64,000 nucleotides of DNA. It comes from Chloroflexota bacterium (lineage in GTDB: Bacteria; Chloroflexota; JAJPGV01). Shown here one piece after another: positions 23,134-32,170 of the stretch (position 1 is the stretch's first letter; each line of letters begins with the position of its first letter). The position numbers and the translations under genes were made by a program. The DNA is taken from NCBI GenBank assembly GCA_021325635.1, contig JAJPGV010000023.1, positions 124,001 through 188,000 of the forward strand, in the 5' to 3' direction. The notes under the pieces were generated by a model. It ran no database searches and was not told where the DNA came from. It worked only from the letters and a program-made list of their open reading frames with translations.

Positions 23134-23793
23134 ATGCCCGAGAGCCTGCCACTGTTTCCGTTGAGCGAGGTGCTGTTCCCGGGCATGATGCTGCCGCTGC
23201 ACATCTTCGAGCCTCGCTACCGGCTGATGATTGGGCGCTGTGTGAACGAGAAGATTCCTTTTGGCGTGGTGCTCATCAGCCGCGGCCAAGAGGTTGGTCC
23301 GGGCGCCGAATTCTTTCCCGTTGGCACTACGGCGCGCATCACCCGCGTGCAGCGAGCCGAGGATGGGCGCCTGTACATCGCCACGGTGGGCGAACAGCGC
23401 TTTCGCGTGCTCGAGACGTTTGGCGACGAGCCCTACCTTCAGGGGAACGTCGAGCTCATTCCGGAGCAGCCGGGCGACGGCGCGACCATGGACAGCCTGG
23501 CCGATCGGGCGCTGGATCTGCTCGCCACCTACCTCGAGCGCCTTACCGGATCGGGGCAGCTGCGGGAGAACCTCGAGGAAAAGGATTTGTCTCCACAGCG
23601 GCTGTCATACACGATAGGCTCCCTGCTGCAGGTTGACCGGCAGATCAAGCAGTCGATACTCGAGGTGCCGACGACGACGTCTCGCCTCGAACGGGAGATC
23701 GAAGTGCTGGGCTCCGAATTGCGGCAGCTCTCGCTCCTGGCTCAGTCTCACCGGCAGGAAGCCACGCCTCCCTCGTTCTGGTCGTTGAACTAG
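23134..23793 (+). CDS. LON substrate-binding-domain protein
   Basis: The 219-residue cytoplasmic protein starts MPESLPLFPLSEVLFPGMMLPLHIFEPRY, the classic LON N-terminal (PUA-like) opening. FGVVLISRGQEVGPG and IATVGEQRFRVLE follow, then a helical C-terminal part. There is no AAA+ or protease domain, so this is the stand-alone LAN type found in many bacteria. The function is not established; substrate recognition is inferred from Lon itself. It is divergent from the ThDP gene by 117 bp and is followed 33 bp later by the cNMP-domain gene, probably co-transcribed. Confidence 0.9.
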   Translation: MPESLPLFPLSEVLFPGMMLPLHIFEPRYRLMIGRCVNEKIPFGVVLISRGQEVGPGAEFFPVGTTARITRVQRAEDGRLYIATVGEQRFRVLETFGDEPYLQGNVELIPEQPGDGATMDSLADRALDLLATYLERLTGSGQLRENLEEKDLSPQRLSYTIGSLLQVDRQIKQSILEVPTTTSRLEREIEVLGSELRQLSLLAQSHRQEATPPSFWSLN

Positions 23794-23826
23794 ATCGCCT
23801 CTTCAGCCGTCAATAGAAGAGACGGG

Positions 23827-24402
23827 ATGACCGACCAGCAACTTCAAGATGAGCTCACGCAGGTCCGTATGCTCAGCGCGCTGACCTACCCGGCCCTGCG
23901 GCGTCTGACGCGCGAAGGCCGGCTGGTGAAGGCTCGCGAAGACCAGGTGATCATCGGGCCCGGAGTGGGCAGCACAGGTTTCTTCGTGGTCATCGAAGGC
24001 AGCGTGGCCGTGCACCTGCCGCACGGGCCGATCCTGGCCTACCTCGGCCCTCGCCAGGTCTTCGGCGAGATTGCGCTGCTGGAAGGACGGGAGCGGACGG
24101 CTTTCTGCCGCGCGTACACGGAGTGTTTGCTGTTCGAGATTCCGTTTGGCGCATTCCATTCGGACCTCGTGGCGAACGACGTCATTCGCACCGGTATGGA
24201 GCAAACCTCCCGACGCCGCTACTCCGAGCAGGAAGCCATACGGCACGGCGCTCCGCCGCCGGACCTGACGCCGCCCGCACGCGAGGAGCTGCTCGACGAC
24301 GAGCCGGAAGAGCTGCTGGACGACGAGGAGCCGCCGGCTGAAGCGGGTCCGGCGCGCGCCCCGGAACCTCCTCGTCCGCCCGCCATCTACGCCACCGCCT
24401 GA
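23827..24402 (+). CDS. cyclic-nucleotide-binding-domain protein with acidic Pro-rich tail
   Basis: Residues ~10-125 form a cNMP-binding beta-roll: VIIGPGVGSTGFFVVIEGSVAV, then the phosphate-binding cassette FGEIALLEGRERTAF with the conserved Glu and Arg. No helix-turn-helix follows, so it is not a CRP-type transcription factor. The C-terminal ~55 residues are disordered and acidic/Pro-rich (EELLDDEPEELLDDEEPP). GAGACGGG precedes the ATG. It may be a signalling or scaffold module; no partner is evident. Confidence 0.82.
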   Translation: MTDQQLQDELTQVRMLSALTYPALRRLTREGRLVKAREDQVIIGPGVGSTGFFVVIEGSVAVHLPHGPILAYLGPRQVFGEIALLEGRERTAFCRAYTECLLFEIPFGAFHSDLVANDVIRTGMEQTSRRRYSEQEAIRHGAPPPDLTPPAREELLDDEPEELLDDEEPPAEAGPARAPEPPRPPAIYATA

Positions 24403-24413
24403 CCGCTTCGGTC

Positions 24414-24443
24414 CAAGGACGCGCGCCTAACCGGGCGTCCTTG
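24414..24443 (+). terminator. 9-bp stem after the cNMP-domain gene
   Basis: CAAGGACGC (24414-24422) and GCGTCCTTG (24435-24443) pair perfectly around a 12-nt loop. They lie 11 bp after the stop codon at 24402. No T-run follows, so termination strength is uncertain. Confidence 0.55.
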
Positions 24444-24542
24444 ACGGCACAGCCGGTCATCATGCGAGAATCAATCTCCCGAGAAATGTCTCAGGCCGGG
24501 CGGCGTGTGCCCGGTACATCGTTGCAGAGGGAATTCGACAGA

Positions 24543-25307
24543 ATGTGGAACTCGTTCAAGACTGACGACCAGATGGGCATGGTGGCGCAAATCACCACCT
24601 ATGCCGGAGGCAACGGCGACAAGATTCACACCTACACGGCCCTGCCCCAGGGGAACGGACCCTTTCCCGGCGTCGTCCTGGTCCATCATATGCCCGGCTG
24701 GGACGAGCTGTATCAGGAGTTTGCCCGGCGCCTAGCCAATCACGGCTACAACGTGATTTGCCCGGATCTCTACTGCCGCTTCGGCCACGGCACGCCGGAC
24801 GACGTGACCGCCAAGGTTCGCGGCGAGGGCGGCGTCGCCGACGACAGCGTCGTGGCCGATTCGGAGGCGGCGATGAAGTGGCTCAAGGCGCTGCCGAACA
24901 GCAATGGCAAGGTGGGCATCGTGGGGACCTGCTCGGGTGGCCGCCATTCCGTCCTGGTGGCTTCCCGCGTGCCGGGCTTCGACGCGGTGATCGATTTGTG
25001 GGGCGGCCGCGTCGTCCAGTCGGCCGATCAGCTCACGCCGCAGCAGCCCGTAGCCCCGATCGACTACACCAAGGACCTCAATTGCCCGATCCTGGGGCTG
25101 TTTGGCAACGACGATCAGTCACCGTCGCCCGAGCAGGTCAATCAGCACGAGGCCGAGCTGAAGAAACACGGCAAGAACTACGAGTTCCACCGCTATGACG
25201 GCGCCGGCCACGCGTTCTTCTACCACGACCGGCCGGCCTACCGCCAGCAGCAGGCGATGGACGGCTGGAACAAGGTCTTCGCCTTCTTCGAGAAGTACCT
25301 GCACTAG
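24543..25307 (+). CDS. dienelactone hydrolase family alpha/beta hydrolase
   Basis: The 254-residue alpha/beta hydrolase has the dienelactone hydrolase triad. The nucleophile is C130 in GTCSGGRH, the acid D190 or D191 in LFGNDDQSPS, and the base H223 in GAGHAFF. VVLVHHMPGWDELYQEFARRLANHGYNV matches the family's oxyanion-region strand. ATG 24543 has AGAGGG 12-17 nt upstream. An in-frame ATG at 24462 would add a non-conserved 27-residue extension. Dienelactone hydrolase itself acts in chlorocatechol breakdown, but most family members are general carboxymethylene-lactone or ester hydrolases. A DUF6295 gene follows at 21 bp. Confidence 0.88.
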   Translation: MWNSFKTDDQMGMVAQITTYAGGNGDKIHTYTALPQGNGPFPGVVLVHHMPGWDELYQEFARRLANHGYNVICPDLYCRFGHGTPDDVTAKVRGEGGVADDSVVADSEAAMKWLKALPNSNGKVGIVGTCSGGRHSVLVASRVPGFDAVIDLWGGRVVQSADQLTPQQPVAPIDYTKDLNCPILGLFGNDDQSPSPEQVNQHEAELKKHGKNYEFHRYDGAGHAFFYHDRPAYRQQQAMDGWNKVFAFFEKYLH

Positions 25308-25328
25308 CTGCCGGAGGTTACCAGTTCA

Positions 25329-25595
25329 ATGTGCACCATGATTGCCATGCACGCGGCCATCAAAGGCGCGGGCAAGGGCTCGGAAGGTTGGTTCCCCCTA
25401 ACTCAGGCGAACGTTGGTTTCGACCACGCCACTCATTCGCAGGCCGAGCATGCGCTGCTGCTCGACTTCGTGAACGGCGACCTCGGGCCCGGTGCGCGGG
25501 TCGCCGTGGAGATGGATATTGCCTCGGGCAGGGCGCTCATCGCTCAGCTTCAGGCGGCCATCGAGGCTGCAGAAGCAAGTGGAGTGGCGGAATAG
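25329..25595 (+). CDS. DUF6295 family small protein
   Basis: The 88-residue protein reads MCTMIAMHAAIKGAGKGSEGWF, then FDHATHSQAEHALLLDFVN, then ARVAVEMDIASGRALIAQL: the full conserved layout of DUF6295, with its invariant C2, H8, H-x2-H and E-H-A-L-L-L-D-F core. Function is unknown; the conserved Cys/His set suggests metal binding. GGAGG lies 12-16 nt before the ATG. Probably an operon with the hydrolase upstream. It converges on the lipoprotein gene with a 14-bp gap. Confidence 0.85.
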   Translation: MCTMIAMHAAIKGAGKGSEGWFPLTQANVGFDHATHSQAEHALLLDFVNGDLGPGARVAVEMDIASGRALIAQLQAAIEAAEASGVAE

Positions 25596-25609
25596 GCGGC
25601 GAGTAGCGT

Positions 25610-26632
25610 TCAGGCTTTCCAGGAGATCCCGCCCGGATCTCCGTGGTTCAGCAGTCGAGTGAGGCCGCTGCCGTCGGCGCGCATGAGATAGGTCGAGCTG
25701 AGGTTGGAGAACACGATCTCCTGTCCGTCGGGGCTCCAGCTCATCGACTGCTCGTCGCTGCCGATGCTGGCGAGCTTCTTCAGGCCCTTGCCGTCGATGC
25801 CAATGACCCAGGGGTCCCACGGGAGCCCGTGCGCCTCCGCCTCGCCCGGCACCAGCGGATTCAACGCCTGAGCCAGCGTGCGGCCAACAGATCCGACCGT
25901 ACTGCTCGTCCGCCCGGAGCCGGAAAACAGGATCGCTTGGCCGTCGGGTGAGATCGCCGGTGACAGAATGGCCTGGAAGTCCTTGTCGCTGAGCAGGGTT
26001 CGGGGCGTGTCCCCCGGCGCGCTCGACACCTGCAGCTTGAATGACGAATTGGTGACGTTGTAGTTCACCCAGGCCATGCTGCCGGTCTTGCCGATGGCGG
26101 GCATGATAGCGTCGCGCTGCACGACCTCGCTCTTGCCGCTCCCAAGGTCGTAGCGCTCCACGGTGAGCGTGTCGCCGGTGTACTTGTCGTGGTCGTCGAT
26201 GATGGGCACGTCGTGGGCGAAGTAGATGCTCTGCCCGTCGGGCGTCCAGGCCGGCGTTTCCGCGCGCTCGCCCTTCGTCTTCGACGGCACCAGCACGTTG
26301 TCGCCTGTGCCGTCAGCCTGCATGAGGTGCAGCTCCACACCTCCCCAGTTATTGCCGCTGGGGGCCACGTGATGCGCATAGGCGATGGTGCTGCCGTCGG
26401 GCGAGAAGATGGGATTGTTGGCAAAGTTGCCGTTGCTTTCGTGAGTGAGCTGCACTTCCGCTCCGCCGCTGGCCGCCGTGCTGAAGATGTTGTCCCCACG
26501 CACGAACAGGATCGTCCCACTGCCGGTGGCCGGCGGCCCGCCATTGTTGGTGGCCGCACCACCGGACCCAGCCGGTGTGCCACAGGCAGCCAGGAGGGTT
26601 GCTGCGGCGGTGAGCAGTAAGAGAGTCCGCAC
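25610..26632 (-). CDS. TolB-like beta-propeller lipoprotein
   Basis: The 340-residue exported lipoprotein has signal LLLLTAAATLLAAC, with lipidation at C17. After a Gly/Asn/Pro linker there are about six PD40-type blades, each with the phrase F-S-P-D-G (NPIFSPDGSTIAYAHH, AWTPDGQSIYFAHD, AISPDGQAILFSGS, SWSPDGQEIVFSN). Such propellers bind partner proteins at the outside of the membrane. It follows nuoN on the same strand after 102 bp without a clear terminator. Co-transcription with complex I is possible but unproven. Confidence 0.85.
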   Translation of the reverse strand: MRTLLLLTAAATLLAACGTPAGSGGAATNNGGPPATGSGTILFVRGDNIFSTAASGGAEVQLTHESNGNFANNPIFSPDGSTIAYAHHVAPSGNNWGGVELHLMQADGTGDNVLVPSKTKGERAETPAWTPDGQSIYFAHDVPIIDDHDKYTGDTLTVERYDLGSGKSEVVQRDAIMPAIGKTGSMAWVNYNVTNSSFKLQVSSAPGDTPRTLLSDKDFQAILSPAISPDGQAILFSGSGRTSSTVGSVGRTLAQALNPLVPGEAEAHGLPWDPWVIGIDGKGLKKLASIGSDEQSMSWSPDGQEIVFSNLSSTYLMRADGSGLTRLLNHGDPGGISWKA

Positions 26633-26734
26633 GCCTAGATCCTACGTTGCCGCGGCGAGCTTTGATTCACGGCCGGGACTGCGGACCCGCGCTCTTAGGG
26701 AAGCCCAACCCTCCGCCCGTTCAGGTCCTGCCTG

Positions 26735-28174
26735 CTAGAACCCCAGCGTCGCTCCTTGTGCGAAGCGCAGGAAGGGATCGGCGAAGACTCCGACGAAGAA
26801 TGTGGCCAGGGATGCCACGGCCAGCATGCTGTGAATGAAGGGCGAGCGGTAGAGCGGCACGCGCTCGGTCGTGTCGCTCATGTACATCACCACGACGACG
26901 CGAAGGTAGTAATAGGCGGAGATAGCGCTGTTGACGGCCATCGCCACGGCCAGCCAGGCCATGCCGCTGTGCACGGCGGCGAGGATCAGGTAGGCCTTGC
27001 CAAAGAACCCGGCGAGCGGTGGAACGCCGGTGAGGGACAGCATGAACAGCGTCATAGCGATGGCCGTCATCGGGGCTCGGCGTCCCAGAGCGCGGTAGTC
27101 GTCGAATGATTCGCCCGTCACCTGGCCCGCCTGGACGTAGGCCACGATGGCGAAGGCGCCCAACGTCATGAAGGTGTAGACGAACAGGTAGAACATCAGC
27201 GCGGGGATGCCAGCCACCTGGTCGCTTCCTGCTCCGGGTTGGGCCGCTGCCAGCCCTACCAGGATGTAGCCGGAGTGGGCGATGCTGGAGTATGCCAGCA
27301 TGCGCTTGATGTTGTTCTGCTGAATGGCGACGACGTTGGCCAGGGTCATCGTCAGCACTGCCAGGATGGCGAACAGCAGGCTGTAGTCCGGTTGAGCGGG
27401 ACCCATGGCGGAGATGAAGATGCGCAGCAGCGCGGCGAACGCCGCGGCCTTAGGGCCCACGGACATGAATGCGGTCGCGGGCGTTGGCGCCCCTTCGTAT
27501 GCATCGGGCGTCCAGGCGTGGAATGGCACCAGGGCCACCTTGAAGCCGACCCCCACCGCCAGCAATGCGATGGTCATCAGCAGCAGAGGGTTGTCGAGGC
27601 TCGTGGCCTTGAGAACTCCGGCAATCTTCGCCAGGTTCGTCTGGCCGGTGATGCCGTACAGCCAGGACATGCCGTAGACCAGGATGGCCGAGGCAAAGGC
27701 GCCCAGCAGGAAGTACTTGAGAGAGGCTTCGTTCGAGCGCTTCTCACGTCGGGCCAGGCCGGCCAGGATGTAGACCGCGATGACCATTAGCTCGATCGAA
27801 ACGAACAGCGAGATGAGATCGGTGGACGCGGCGGTGAACATCATCCCCAGCACGGCGAAGGACAGCAGCGAGTAGAACTCGCCGAAGGGCAGGGCCCGCT
27901 CCCGCAGATAGGCCGGCGCCATCAGCACGACCAGGATGGCTGTCGCCAGGAATAGCGTGTTGAAGAAGACCGTGAAGTTATCGGCGCCAACCATCCCGCC
28001 ATAGGCCGACTGCGCTGGGCTGCCCCACTGGTACAGGTTGAAGGCGCCCGCGACGACGAATCCCAGCAGCGCCAGCCAGGTGAGCCCGGACTTGCGGTGC
28101 TCCGGCAGGACTGCGTCGAGCAGCAGCAGCAGCATCGCCAGGACGGTGACGACGACTTCGGGTAGGACGGCCAT
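26735..28174 (-). CDS. nuoN: NADH-quinone oxidoreductase subunit N
   Basis: The 479-residue antiporter-like membrane subunit of complex I has ~14 helices. The conserved glutamate of helix 5 is in SIELMVIAVYILAGL, and the helix-7 lysine in KVALVPFHAWTPDAYEGAP. It is the terminal gene of the nuo operon, separated from nuoM by 82 bp that include a 7-bp repeat array. NuoN forms one of the three proton channels at the quinone-proximal end of the membrane arm. Confidence 0.96.
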   Translation of the reverse strand: MAVLPEVVVTVLAMLLLLLDAVLPEHRKSGLTWLALLGFVVAGAFNLYQWGSPAQSAYGGMVGADNFTVFFNTLFLATAILVVLMAPAYLRERALPFGEFYSLLSFAVLGMMFTAASTDLISLFVSIELMVIAVYILAGLARREKRSNEASLKYFLLGAFASAILVYGMSWLYGITGQTNLAKIAGVLKATSLDNPLLLMTIALLAVGVGFKVALVPFHAWTPDAYEGAPTPATAFMSVGPKAAAFAALLRIFISAMGPAQPDYSLLFAILAVLTMTLANVVAIQQNNIKRMLAYSSIAHSGYILVGLAAAQPGAGSDQVAGIPALMFYLFVYTFMTLGAFAIVAYVQAGQVTGESFDDYRALGRRAPMTAIAMTLFMLSLTGVPPLAGFFGKAYLILAAVHSGMAWLAVAMAVNSAISAYYYLRVVVVMYMSDTTERVPLYRSPFIHSMLAVASLATFFVGVFADPFLRFAQGATLGF

Positions 28175-28186
28175 TATGCGTGCCGC

Positions 28187-28221
28187 GGGCCAGGGGCCAG
28201 GGGCCAGGGGCCGAAGGCCGG
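28187..28221. repeat. heptanucleotide array GGGCCAG between nuoM and nuoN
   Basis: GGGCCAG three times, then GGGCCGA and AGGCCGG, in strict 7-bp register. It lies 36 bp after the nuoM stop and 13 bp before the nuoN ATG. No Shine-Dalgarno sequence is otherwise present before nuoN. Confidence 0.85.
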
Positions 28222-28256
28222 GAAGTGTTGCGTGCGATAGGTGGGCATCGTATGTC

Positions 28257-29756
28257 TCATCTGGCGGCTAGTCCTCCGGCTGCCGATGCTTGGGCAATGA
28301 TGTGGCTCACGGCGGGGTGCAGGAAGTTCAACCAGGTGTCAGGATAGACGCCCACCCAGATGACCAGCGCCAGCAGCGGCAGCAGGTAGGCGACTTCGTG
28401 GGCCCGCAGGTCGACGAGCTCGGCTGCGTAATGCTCGGTGTTCAGCTTGACGAACATCACCCGGGCGTACATCCACAGCAGGTAGCCGGCGGCGAGGATG
28501 ATAGCGGTCATCGAGATCCAACCGGCCAGGGAACTGACCCCGAAGGTCCCCAGGAGGACCAAGAACTCGCCGACGAACCCGGCCAGGCCGGGAAGCCCGA
28601 CCGAGCCGAGCATGAAGACCATGAAGAAGGCGGCGTAAACCGGCATGTAGCGGGCAATGCCGCCGAGGTGAGCCAGCTCGCGATCGTGCACCCGCTCGTA
28701 CACGATGCCGACGCACAGGAAGAGCGCGCCGGTGAGAAGCCCGTGGTTGAACATCTCCAGGATTGCCCCTTCGAGACCCTGGGGATTGAGGACGAAGATG
28801 CCCAGGATGACGAAGCCCATGTGGCTCACGCTGGAATAGGCCACCAGCTTCTTCCAATCCTTCTGCACCAGCGATACCAGCGCGCCGTAGACCACCGCGA
28901 TGGTGGCCAGCGTCAACATGAGCGGGCCGAAGTAATGGGTGGCCTCCGGCAGCAGCGGGACGCTGAACCGCAGAAAGCCGTAGCCGCCCAGCTTCAGGAG
29001 GATGCCGGCCAGGATCACGCTGCCGGCCGTGGGAGCCTCGACGTGCGCATCGGGCAGCCAGGTGTGCAGCGGCCACAGCGGCACTTTCACGGCGAAGGCG
29101 GCGAAGAACGCCAAGAACACGGGTATCTGGAAGGCCAGCGGATAGTGCACGTTGCCGAGCTGAGTGACGTCCAGCGTGCGCACCCCGTTCGCCAGGCCGG
29201 CGTGCTCGAAATACAGCGCCAGGATGGCGACCAGCATCAGCAGCGAGCCGATGAAGGTGAACAGGAAGAACTTGATCGTCGCGTAGATCTTCCGCGGCCC
29301 GCCCCAGACGCCGATGATGACGTACATCGGCACCAGCACGATCTCCCAGAAGACGTAGAACAGGAAGAGGTCCAGGGCGACGAACACGCCCAGCATGCCG
29401 AGCTCCAGCAGCAGGAAGGCGATCATGTATTCCTTGACCCGCAGCTGCACCGCGCGCCAGGTGGAGAGGATGGCGATCCAGCTCAGCAGCGTCGTCAAGA
29501 ACAGCAGCAGCACGCTCAGCCCGTCCACGCCGAGGTGGTATCTCAGCCCGAGCGATCCCAGCCAGGGAATGTTCTCCTCGAACTGGTAGCCGGAGGCCGA
29601 CTGGTTGAAGGCCAGCAGCAGGTAGATGCTCAGCAGGCAGTCAGCCAGCATCACCACGAGCGTCGTCACTCGCAGGAGGCTCTTGTTCTCGGGCCGCATC
29701 GGCAGCAGCAGGGCAACGCCAACCAGCGGCAGGAAGACGATCAGGCTCAGCAGCAT
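28257..29756 (-). CDS. nuoM: NADH-quinone oxidoreductase subunit M
   Basis: The start is ATG 29756 (MLLSLIVFLPLVGVALLLP), 8 nt after GGAGG. The 499-residue antiporter-like subunit has the channel glutamate in FYVFWEIVLVPMYVIIG and the lysine in KVPLWPLHTWLPDAHVEAPT. A long ORF on the opposite strand (28290-29972) is an antisense artefact. It follows nuoL by 30 bp. Confidence 0.96.
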   Translation of the reverse strand: MLLSLIVFLPLVGVALLLPMRPENKSLLRVTTLVVMLADCLLSIYLLLAFNQSASGYQFEENIPWLGSLGLRYHLGVDGLSVLLLFLTTLLSWIAILSTWRAVQLRVKEYMIAFLLLELGMLGVFVALDLFLFYVFWEIVLVPMYVIIGVWGGPRKIYATIKFFLFTFIGSLLMLVAILALYFEHAGLANGVRTLDVTQLGNVHYPLAFQIPVFLAFFAAFAVKVPLWPLHTWLPDAHVEAPTAGSVILAGILLKLGGYGFLRFSVPLLPEATHYFGPLMLTLATIAVVYGALVSLVQKDWKKLVAYSSVSHMGFVILGIFVLNPQGLEGAILEMFNHGLLTGALFLCVGIVYERVHDRELAHLGGIARYMPVYAAFFMVFMLGSVGLPGLAGFVGEFLVLLGTFGVSSLAGWISMTAIILAAGYLLWMYARVMFVKLNTEHYAAELVDLRAHEVAYLLPLLALVIWVGVYPDTWLNFLHPAVSHIIAQASAAGGLAAR

Positions 29757-29786
29757 GGCCAAGCCTCCGAGGTGCCGCACAGGGCC

Positions 29787-31724
29787 CTAACCATGGAACG
29801 TTCCGGAAAGGAGAAGGCTGCCCAGGATCACCAGCAGGCCCAGGGACATGCCCAAGGCGTAGTTCCCCACGCTGCCGGTCTGGAGCCGCCGCAGACCCTG
29901 GCCCAGCCAGCGGATCAGGGCGCCGACGCCATTGACCATGCCGTCGATGACCCCCGAGTCGAAGCCCCATAGGAAGCGCGCAAAGGCCAGAGTCGGCTGC
30001 ACGATCGCCGCATCGTAGATCTCATCGAGGTACCACTTGTGGTAGAGCAGGTCGTACAGGCGTGGAAAGCGCGCGCTTACGGCCTGCGGGCTCCAGGCGC
30101 GTCGCAGGTACATCATCATGGCGATGTAGATGCCGATCACGGCGATAAGCAGCGATGCGCCGATCAGTATCAGGGTTTCGACGAAGGCTGTTTCCGGGTG
30201 CTCGGCCCCGAGCACCGGCGCGAATACAGGGTCCAGGAAGTTGCGGAACAAACCGTGCTCCGGCGGCGCACCGACGGCAAAACCGGCCACGAGCGACAGC
30301 AGGGCCAGCACGGCCAGCGGCCCCACCATCCACCACGGCGATTCGTGCGGATGCACGTGGTGCGTGTCGAACCGCGGCGTTCCTTCGAATACCAGGAAGT
30401 ACTCGCGGAACATGTAGAAGGCCGTCATCATGGCCGTGACCAGGCCGATGGCATACAGGGCGTACTGTCCGTTCACGAAGGCCCCGGTCAGGATCTCGTC
30501 CTTGGACCAGAAGCCGGCAAACGGAAAGATGCCGGAAATGGCCAGACAGGCAATGAGGAACGTCCCCGCGGTCCAGGGCATGTAACGACGCAGCCCGCCC
30601 ATGTTCTGGATGTTCTGGGGGTCATCGTGAACACCGGCGTGCTCGAAAGCGTGCTCGACGCTGTGGATGACGGAGCCGGCGCCAAGGAACAGCAGCCCTT
30701 TGAAGAAGGCGTGGGTGAACAGATGGAAGATGCCTGAGACCGGCACCACGACGCCGAGCGCCAGGAACATGTAGCCCAGCTGGCTCACGGTCGAGTAGGC
30801 CAGGATGCGCTTGATGTCATTTTGCACCAGCCCGATGCTGGCGGCGAAGATGGCGGTGATCCCGCCCACCCAGGCGACGACGCTCAACGTCACCGGCGTG
30901 TGGATGAACAGCGGGTACATGCGGGCAACCATGTAGACGCCGGCCGTGACCATCGTGGCGGCGTGGATCAGCGCGGACACCGGCGTGGGGCCCTCCATGG
31001 CGTCGGGAAGCCAGGTGTACAGCGGGATTTGGGCCGACTTGCCGCAGGCGCCGACGAACAGCAGCAGCGTGATCATGGTCAGGAAGCCCACTTCCACGGT
31101 GCTGGCCTTGTCGAAGACGGTAGTGAACGACAGGCTGCCGAACGTCAGCCAGATGAGGATGATGCCGATGGTGAAACCGAAGTCGCCCACGCGGTTGACG
31201 ATGAAGGCCTTCATGGCGGCGTCGCTGGCCGACTTGCGGTTGTACCAGAAGCCGATGAGCAGGTACGAGCACAGGCCCACGCCCTCCCAGCCGAGGAACA
31301 GCTGCAGGAAGTTGTTGGCCAGGACCAGCATCAACATGGCGAAGGTGAACAGGGGCAGGTAGCAGAAGAACCGCCAGAAGCTGCCGTCGTTGGCCATGTA
31401 GCCGACCGAGTAGATGTGCACCAGTAGTGAGACCGAGGTGACGACGATGAGCATGACGGCTGCCAGCGGGTCGATGTAATAGCCCAGCTGGACGTTGAAG
31501 GCGCCGGACACGATCCACTGGTAGAAGGGCCCGTCCGCCAGTGGCCCCTCGTGATTTCCCGCCGCCATCACGCCGGCGAGCACGTACAGCGCCATCACGA
31601 ATGAGATGGCGACCGCCAGGATGCCCACCGCGCCCGTGGCTTTGCCGAGCTTCTTGCCCAGGACCCCATTGATGATGGCGGCGGCCATAGGCGCCACCGG
31701 GATGATCCAGATGAGGCTCTGCAT
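29787..31724 (-). CDS. nuoL: NADH-quinone oxidoreductase subunit L
   Basis: The 645-residue distal antiporter-like subunit carries conserved blocks FLGWEGVGLCSYLLIGFW (helix-5 Glu) and GKSAQIPLYTWLPDAMEGPT (helix-7 Lys), then LIHAATMVTAGVYMVAR. The C-terminal extension after residue ~520 holds the lateral helix and anchoring helix typical of NuoL. The start ATG at 31724 lacks a strong Shine-Dalgarno sequence. Confidence 0.96.
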   Translation of the reverse strand: MQSLIWIIPVAPMAAAIINGVLGKKLGKATGAVGILAVAISFVMALYVLAGVMAAGNHEGPLADGPFYQWIVSGAFNVQLGYYIDPLAAVMLIVVTSVSLLVHIYSVGYMANDGSFWRFFCYLPLFTFAMLMLVLANNFLQLFLGWEGVGLCSYLLIGFWYNRKSASDAAMKAFIVNRVGDFGFTIGIILIWLTFGSLSFTTVFDKASTVEVGFLTMITLLLFVGACGKSAQIPLYTWLPDAMEGPTPVSALIHAATMVTAGVYMVARMYPLFIHTPVTLSVVAWVGGITAIFAASIGLVQNDIKRILAYSTVSQLGYMFLALGVVVPVSGIFHLFTHAFFKGLLFLGAGSVIHSVEHAFEHAGVHDDPQNIQNMGGLRRYMPWTAGTFLIACLAISGIFPFAGFWSKDEILTGAFVNGQYALYAIGLVTAMMTAFYMFREYFLVFEGTPRFDTHHVHPHESPWWMVGPLAVLALLSLVAGFAVGAPPEHGLFRNFLDPVFAPVLGAEHPETAFVETLILIGASLLIAVIGIYIAMMMYLRRAWSPQAVSARFPRLYDLLYHKWYLDEIYDAAIVQPTLAFARFLWGFDSGVIDGMVNGVGALIRWLGQGLRRLQTGSVGNYALGMSLGLLVILGSLLLSGTFHG

Positions 31725-31806
31725 TACGAGGCGCCGAGTCTCGCCGCCTGGCCGTGGCGGGGTGAGAGTCGCGGCGTTACGCCGTCTGCTGCTTGCTGAC
31801 TCAAGC

Positions 31807-32115
31807 TCATCCCTTCAGAAGATTGAATTCGTCGCCGTTCAGGCTGTCCTTGTAATGCCGTACCAGCGACACGATGATGGCCAGCCCAACGGCCGCTTCA
31901 GCAGCCGCCACCACGAGCACGAAGAACACGAAGATCTGCCCGTTGACGTTGCCGAAGTAGCGGCTGAAAGCCACCAGGTTCAGGTTTGTGGCATTGAGCA
32001 TGAGCTCGATGCTCATGAAGATGATCAAGATGTTGCGGCGCAGAATGACGCCGGCCAACCCGGTCACGAACAGCACAGCGGCCAGCGCCAGGGCGTAGTT
32101 CAGAGGAACGCTCAT
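31807..32115 (-). CDS. nuoK: NADH-quinone oxidoreductase subunit K
   Basis: The 102-residue, three-helix subunit starts at ATG 32115 ([16 protein letters not shown]). The two proton-channel glutamates are seen in [15 protein letters not shown] and [13 protein letters not shown]. The reading frame is open further upstream but the sequence there is not NuoK-like. It follows nuoJ by 55 bp. Confidence 0.95.
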   Translation of the reverse strand: MSVPLNYALALAAVLFVTGLAGVILRRNILIIFMSIELMLNATNLNLVAFSRYFGNVNGQIFVFFVLVVAAAEAAVGLAIIVSLVRHYKDSLNGDEFNLLKG

Positions 32116-32170
32116 CGGAATGCCGAGCGCCGGGTGCGGAGTGCTGAGGGGGCAGCGAAATGCTGGTTGC

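Noticed and set aside
28290-29972. 560-residue ORF on the plus strand across nuoM
   Set aside because: It lies fully antisense to nuoM and is rich in His/Gln/Asp/Glu, as expected from the complement of a GC-rich membrane-protein gene. No motif, no Shine-Dalgarno sequence.
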